Part shown: positions 60,372 through 64,000 of the stretch, one piece after another
How the letters are laid out: every line of letters begins with the position of its first letter
Numbering within the stretch: the stretch's first letter is position 1
From: Streptomyces sp. NBC_00461
Lineage (GTDB): Bacteria; Actinomycetota; Actinomycetes; Streptomycetales; Streptomycetaceae
NCBI RefSeq assembly: GCF_036013935.1
Contig: NZ_CP107902.1
Coordinates: forward strand, 4,311,001 to 4,375,000
Direction of reading: 5' to 3'
DNA length: 64,000 nt
The notes under the pieces: generated by a model
Seen by the model: the letters and a program-made list of their open reading frames with translations, nothing else
Database searches by the model: none
Told to the model about the DNA's origin: nothing
Made by a program: the position numbers and the translations under genes

Positions 60372-60503
60372 CAGCGAGCGGCTACCGAAGTCGCACGAGT
60401 GGCCCCATGCCGCTGCCCCCGCCGCCGGACCGGCCGGGGCCCGGCTCCCTGCAGCGGCTGAACGAGGGGCTGTCCGTCCTGTGGTCAACGGGAAGGGCAG
60501 CCT

Positions 60504-61427
60504 CTACAGCAGGGTCCGCACCTCCGCCCCGAAGGCCGCCATCTGGTCGGTGAGTTCGGTGCGTCCGCGGCACCGGAACCGCACCTGGATCTGGTGCACC
60601 CCCATGGCGCGGTAGGCGCGGAGGGACTCGGCGAGCGCGTCCGGGGAGCCGGTGAGGGTGCGGCGGCCGACGTCCCAGGTGGCCGTTCCGAGGTACAGGG
60701 GCTCGGTGATCGCGCCGATCACGAACGGCCCCTCGATGCACGCCTCTTCCCGCAGTCGCCGGATCCGTTCGATCTGTGCGGGCAGCCGGTCGCGCGGATC
60801 GCCCTGCGGCAGCCAGCCGTCGCCCTTGAGGGCGGCCCGGCGCACGGCGGCGGGCGAGGAGCCGCCCACCCAGAGGGGGACGTTCTGCTGGGCCGGCCTG
60901 GGGCGCTGGCCCAGGCCCGCGAAGTCGTGGAGCTTGCCGTGGTGCTCGGGGAACTCGTCCGGGCCGAGGGCGGCGCGCAGGGCGTCGATGTTCTCGTCGA
61001 GCACGGCCCCGCGCCGCTCGAAGTCGACGCCGAGCGCCTCGAACTCCTCACGCACGTGCCCGGCCCCGACACCGAGGATCAGCCGCCCGCCGCTGAGGTG
61101 ATCGAGGGTGGCGTACTGCTTGGCCGTGAGCAGGGGGTGCCGTAGCCCCACGACGGCCACGTGACTGAGCAGCCGCACCCGCTCGGTCACCCCCGCGAGG
61201 AAGGCGAGGGTGGCCACGGGGTCGTACCAGACCGTGCTCATGGCGGCGGCCAGGCGCCGCGGAACGGCCACGTGGTCGCAGCTCGCGACGTAGTCGAAGC
61301 CGGCCCGGTCGGCGCCGCGGGCGATCTCCGCCAGGTCCTCGGGGCCGGCCCCGGCCTCCCACTGCTCGGCGTAGATGGTGCTCTGGGACTGGACGGGCAG
61401 CTGCATCCCGTACGAGAGGGCACTCAC
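60504..61427 (-). CDS. LLM-class F420-dependent oxidoreductase
   Basis: The 307-residue LLM protein reads MQLPVQSQSTIYAEQWEAGA, ARGADRAGFDYVASCDHVAVPR, TERVRLLSHVAVVGLRHPLLTAKQYATLDHLSGGRLILGVGAGHVREEFEALG and LWVGGSSPAAVRRAA, the F420-dependent group pattern. The GTG start (VSALSYGM) overlaps the TGA of the amidohydrolase upstream (GTGA), so the two are translationally coupled and controlled from the 62684 operator. A start at the inner ATG (MQLPV) is the alternative. Confidence 0.92.
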   Translation of the reverse strand: MSALSYGMQLPVQSQSTIYAEQWEAGAGPEDLAEIARGADRAGFDYVASCDHVAVPRRLAAAMSTVWYDPVATLAFLAGVTERVRLLSHVAVVGLRHPLLTAKQYATLDHLSGGRLILGVGAGHVREEFEALGVDFERRGAVLDENIDALRAALGPDEFPEHHGKLHDFAGLGQRPRPAQQNVPLWVGGSSPAAVRRAALKGDGWLPQGDPRDRLPAQIERIRRLREEACIEGPFVIGAITEPLYLGTATWDVGRRTLTGSPDALAESLRAYRAMGVHQIQVRFRCRGRTELTDQMAAFGAEVRTLL

Positions 61428-62662
61428 CGCGCCCAGAGCCCTTCGGGGGTGAGCCCCAGCAGCTCGATGGCGTTGCCCCGCACGATCCGCTCCACCACCT
61501 GAGCCTCCAGGTGCCCCATCTGCGCCTCGCCGACCTCGCGGGACTTGGGCCAGGTGGAGTCGGAGTGGGGGTAGTCGGTCTCGTACAGGACGTTGCCCGG
61601 GCCGATGGAGTCGAGGTTCCTCAGGCCGAAGGCGTCGTCGAAGAAGCAGCCGTAGACGTGCTCGGCGAACAGCTCGGACGGCGGGCGGTGGACCTTGTCG
61701 GCGACCCCGCCCCAGCCGCGGTTCTCCTCCCAGACGACGTCGGCGCGCTCCAGGATGTAGGGGATCCAGCCGATCTGCCCCTCGGCGTACATGACCTTGA
61801 GGTTCGGGAAGCGCTCGAACTTGCCGCTCATCAGCCAGTCGACCATCGAGAAGCAGCAGTTGGCGAAGGTGATCGTCGAACCCACCGCGGGCGGCGCGTC
61901 CTTGGACGTCGACGGCATCCGACTGCTGGAGCCGATGTGCATGGCGACGACCGTGCCGGTCTCGTCGCAGGCCGCGAGGAAGGGGTCCCAGTCGTCGGTG
62001 TGGACGGACGGCAGGCCGAGGTGCGGGGGTATCTCGGAGAAGGCGACGGCCCGGACACCGCGGGCGGCGTTGCGCCGCACCTCGGCGGCGGCGAGTTCCG
62101 CGTCCCACAGGGGTATGAGCGTGAGGGGTATGAGCCGCCCCTGGGCCGCCGGGCCGCACCACTCCTCCACCATCCAGTCGTTGTAGGCCTGCACGCAGAG
62201 CAGGCCCAGCTCGTGGTCCTTGGCCTCGGTGAAGGTCTGACCGCAGAAGCGGGGGAAGGTCGGGAAGCAGACGGCGGACTGGACGTGGTTGACGTCCATG
62301 TCGGCGAGGCGCTGCGGGACGTCGTACGAGCCGGGCCGCATCTGCTCGTAGGTGATCACCTCCAGCTTGATGTCGTCCCTGCTGTAGCCGACCGCCGTGT
62401 CCAGGCGGGTGAGGGGGCGGTGCAGGTCCTCGTAGACCCACCAGTCGCCCAGCGGGCCGTCGTCGCCCGGTTTGCCCATGACCGGCCGGAAGCGCCCGCC
62501 CAGGAAGGTCATTTCCTTCAGCGGTGCGCGGACTATGCGCGGGCCGACGTCCCGGTACTTCTCCGGGAGGCGGCTCTGCCAGACGTCGGCGGGCTCCACC
62601 GTGTGGTCGTCGACGGAGATGATCAGCGGAAACGTGGTCTGCGCGGTGGCTTGGGTGTCCAT
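61424..62662 (-). CDS. PF04909 amidohydrolase
   Basis: The 412-residue protein has the SVDDHTVEPADVWQSRLPEKYRD opening typical of the amidohydrolase_2 family (decarboxylases and hydrolases such as ACMSD and 2,3-dihydroxybenzoate decarboxylase). It also has VVAMHIGSSS, EGQIGWIPYILERAD and NVLYETDYPHSDSTWP with the closing aspartate and histidine. It may decarboxylate or hydrolyse a ring-derived acid. The ATG giving MDTQATAQTT is used; a GTG three codons upstream is an alternative. A perfect operator repeat lies 22 bases upstream. Confidence 0.9.
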   Translation of the reverse strand: MDTQATAQTTFPLIISVDDHTVEPADVWQSRLPEKYRDVGPRIVRAPLKEMTFLGGRFRPVMGKPGDDGPLGDWWVYEDLHRPLTRLDTAVGYSRDDIKLEVITYEQMRPGSYDVPQRLADMDVNHVQSAVCFPTFPRFCGQTFTEAKDHELGLLCVQAYNDWMVEEWCGPAAQGRLIPLTLIPLWDAELAAAEVRRNAARGVRAVAFSEIPPHLGLPSVHTDDWDPFLAACDETGTVVAMHIGSSSRMPSTSKDAPPAVGSTITFANCCFSMVDWLMSGKFERFPNLKVMYAEGQIGWIPYILERADVVWEENRGWGGVADKVHRPPSELFAEHVYGCFFDDAFGLRNLDSIGPGNVLYETDYPHSDSTWPKSREVGEAQMGHLEAQVVERIVRGNAIELLGLTPEGLWAR

Positions 62663-62683
62663 GGCGGCCACGGTAGCGCCGAT

Positions 62684-62698
62684 CTGACGGGCCGTCAG
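62684..62698. promoter_or_regulatory. CTGACG-GGC-CGTCAG inverted repeat
   Basis: A perfect copy of the motif lies 22 bases upstream of the amidohydrolase start, so a bound repressor would block transcription. It is also about 185 bases from the AfsR-like gene on the other strand. Confidence 0.82.
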
Positions 62699-62882
62699 CT
62701 ATGTGGTTGTGGACTTCTTGGCGCTCGGGAATGGCCCGGGAATGTTCGGAAGTGTGCGAAGAGCAGGTGAGGGCCTTGTGATATCCCGCGCGTCTGTCGG
62801 TGACCGCGCGCTCCACAGCTGACGCATCCGCCGAGAACAAGGCAAACTGACGGAGTTGCTCACTGTGTCTAGGGGGACGGCG

Positions 62883-64000
62883 ATGGACGGTGTACCGCGA
62901 GTGCCGGAGCAGAGGCGGTCCGGCTCCTGCGCGGAGCCGGTCGCGCTGAGCTTCGGCGTGCTCGGTCCGGTACGAGCCCGACGCGGCGAGGTGCAGCTCA
63001 GCACCGGCTCCCCGCAGCAACGCGCCCTGCTCGCCGCCCTGCTGCTGCGCGAGGGCCGCACGGCGACCGCGGGCGAGCTGATCGACGCCCTGTGGGGCGA
63101 GGAGCCGCCGTCGCAGGCACTGGCGGCACTGCGCACGTACGCCTCCCGGCTGCGGAAGGTGCTGGACCCCAGGGTCCTGGTGAGCGAGTCCGGCGGGTAC
63201 GCGGTGCGCGGGCTCGCCGAGGGCGCGCTGGACCTGGCGGTGGCGCAGGAGCTGGCGGCCGAGGCGGAGAAGGCGCGGGGCTCCGGGGACCTGCGCCATG
63301 CACGGGAGGTGCTGGGCCGCGCGCTGGCGCTGTGGGACGGCGAGGCGCTGGCCGGCGTGCCGGGCCCGTACGCGGAGACCCAGCGGGTCCGTCTGGAGGA
63401 GTGGCGGCTGCAACTCCTCGAATCCCGGCTGGACATGGACCTGGAGCAGGGGTGCCACGCGGAGGCGGTGTCGGAGCTGACCGCCCTGACGGCCGCGCAC
63501 CCCCTGCGCGAGCGGCTGCGCGAACTGCTGATGCTGGCGCTGTACCGCAGCGGCCGCCAGGCGGAGGCGCTGGCCGTGTACACGGACACCCGGCAGCTGC
63601 TGGCGGACGAACTCGGCGTGGATCCACGTCCGGGGCTGCGGGAACTGCAGCAGCGGATCCTGCGGGCCGACCCGAGTCTGGCGCAGGCCCCGTCCCCGAA
63701 GGCCGAGCCGGCCTCCACCCTCGTCCGCCCGGCCCAGCTCCCGGCCACGGTCCCGGACTTCACCGGCCGTTCGGCCTTCGTGGCCGAGCTGGGTGAGGTG
63801 CTGGCCTCGGCGGAGGGCCGGGTGATGGCGGTGTCGGCGGTGGCGGGCATCGGGGGCGTGGGCAAGACCACGCTCGCCGTGCACGTCGCCCACCAGGCGC
63901 GGGCCGCCTTCCCGGACGGGCAGCTGTACGTCGACCTCCAGGGCGCCGGCGCGAGTTCGGCGGAACCGGAGACCGTGCTCGGGTCGTTCCTGCGCGCGCT
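62883..64000 (+). CDS. afsR: AfsR/SARP-type transcriptional regulator (partial, runs off the edge)
   Basis: The visible 372 codons start with MDGVPRVPEQRRSG and have an OmpR-like winged helix (FGVLGPVRARRGEVQLSTGSPQQRALLAALLL, ELIDALWGEEPPSQALAALRTYASRLRKVL). A bacterial transcriptional activator domain follows (LDLAVAQELAAEAEKARGS; RERLRELLMLALYRSGRQAEALAVYTDTRQLLADELGVDP), then the start of an NB-ARC ATPase (GIGGVGKTTLA near residue 325). This is the AfsR plan. Full-length AfsR has about 990 residues with TPRs, and is activated by serine/threonine kinases to switch on secondary metabolism. The symbol rests on architecture plus synteny with fbiC, not on a database match. Confidence 0.8.
   Translation, partial: MDGVPRVPEQRRSGSCAEPVALSFGVLGPVRARRGEVQLSTGSPQQRALLAALLLREGRTATAGELIDALWGEEPPSQALAALRTYASRLRKVLDPRVLVSESGGYAVRGLAEGALDLAVAQELAAEAEKARGSGDLRHAREVLGRALALWDGEALAGVPGPYAETQRVRLEEWRLQLLESRLDMDLEQGCHAEAVSELTALTAAHPLRERLRELLMLALYRSGRQAEALAVYTDTRQLLADELGVDPRPGLRELQQRILRADPSLAQAPSPKAEPASTLVRPAQLPATVPDFTGRSAFVAELGEVLASAEGRVMAVSAVAGIGGVGKTTLAVHVAHQARAAFPDGQLYVDLQGAGASSAEPETVLGSFLRA

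Noticed and set aside
60504..63893. 1129-codon minus-strand frame as one protein
   Set aside because: Only the part up to 61427 encodes the LLM protein. The rest is a shadow of the amidohydrolase and is antisense to the AfsR-like gene.

Overview
The window is high-GC actinobacterial chromosome and almost certainly Streptomyces. The signs are strong third-position GC coding bias, frequent GTG starts, GGAGG-type ribosome binding sites, an XRE(DUF5753)/DUF397 pair, a GPP34 protein, a fused FbiC (coenzyme F420 biosynthesis), a GH62 arabinofuranosidase and an AfsR/SARP-type regulator running off the right edge. From memory the order glutathione peroxidase - dacA-like carboxypeptidase - XRE/DUF397 - fbiC - afsR resembles the afsR neighbourhood of S. 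coelicolor, interrupted by accessory inserts. That synteny is recalled, not computed.

Layout. 1-5.7 kb: a SHOCT protein tail, DUF2252 kinase-fold protein, CLC channel, amphi-Trp protein, His-rich secreted protein and an alpha/beta hydrolase. 6.0-11.4 kb: a compact unfamiliar set with an argininosuccinate-synthase-like ligase, a 2OG-Fe(II) dioxygenase, an EamA exporter, an opposed LuxR/TrmB-like regulator, a 58-residue signal-peptide-like peptide and a cytosolic periplasmic-binding-protein-fold protein. It looks like an undescribed small biosynthetic or signalling locus. 11.4-20.8 kb: a cold-shock-like protein, a giant exported TolB-propeller/amidohydrolase, a hydrolase, a phosphotransferase, an MFS exporter divergent from its ArsR-like regulator across a near-perfect operator, glutathione peroxidase and a MerR/GyrI regulator. 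20.8-33.6 kb: envelope and housekeeping genes (polytopic membrane protein, D,D-carboxypeptidase with a very long acidic N-terminus, GPP34, XRE/DUF397, SDR, sodium:solute symporter, DinB, ADP-ribosylglycohydrolase-like).

33.7-41.1 kb holds a candidate NTP-dependent conflict system: a STAND-like NTPase/TPR protein divergent from a Trypco2 small protein, a 1326-residue trypsin-NTPase-TPR protein and a DUF4913 protein. 41.1-52.5 kb: membrane and pentapeptide-repeat proteins, a catalytically dead-looking L,D-transpeptidase homologue, fbiC, F420-linked oxidoreductases, a PHP phosphoesterase, a GlxA-type regulator and a decayed endonuclease/exonuclease/phosphatase gene.

52.5-62.7 kb is a catabolic region read mostly on the minus strand (ALDH, N-acyl-D-amino-acid-deacylase-like, two LLM monooxygenase-like proteins, SDR, PF04909 amidohydrolase). 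It is broken by GH62 and a truncated subtilisin-like gene. A 15-bp inverted repeat, CTGACG-N3-CGTCAG, sits in front of these transcription units and also between two genes near 29.1 kb. This suggests one unseen, probably TetR-type, regulator controlling a scattered regulon. F420 is a theme: its FO synthase and several likely F420 users lie within 20 kb. No rRNA, tRNA, CRISPR array or intact insertion sequence was recognised.
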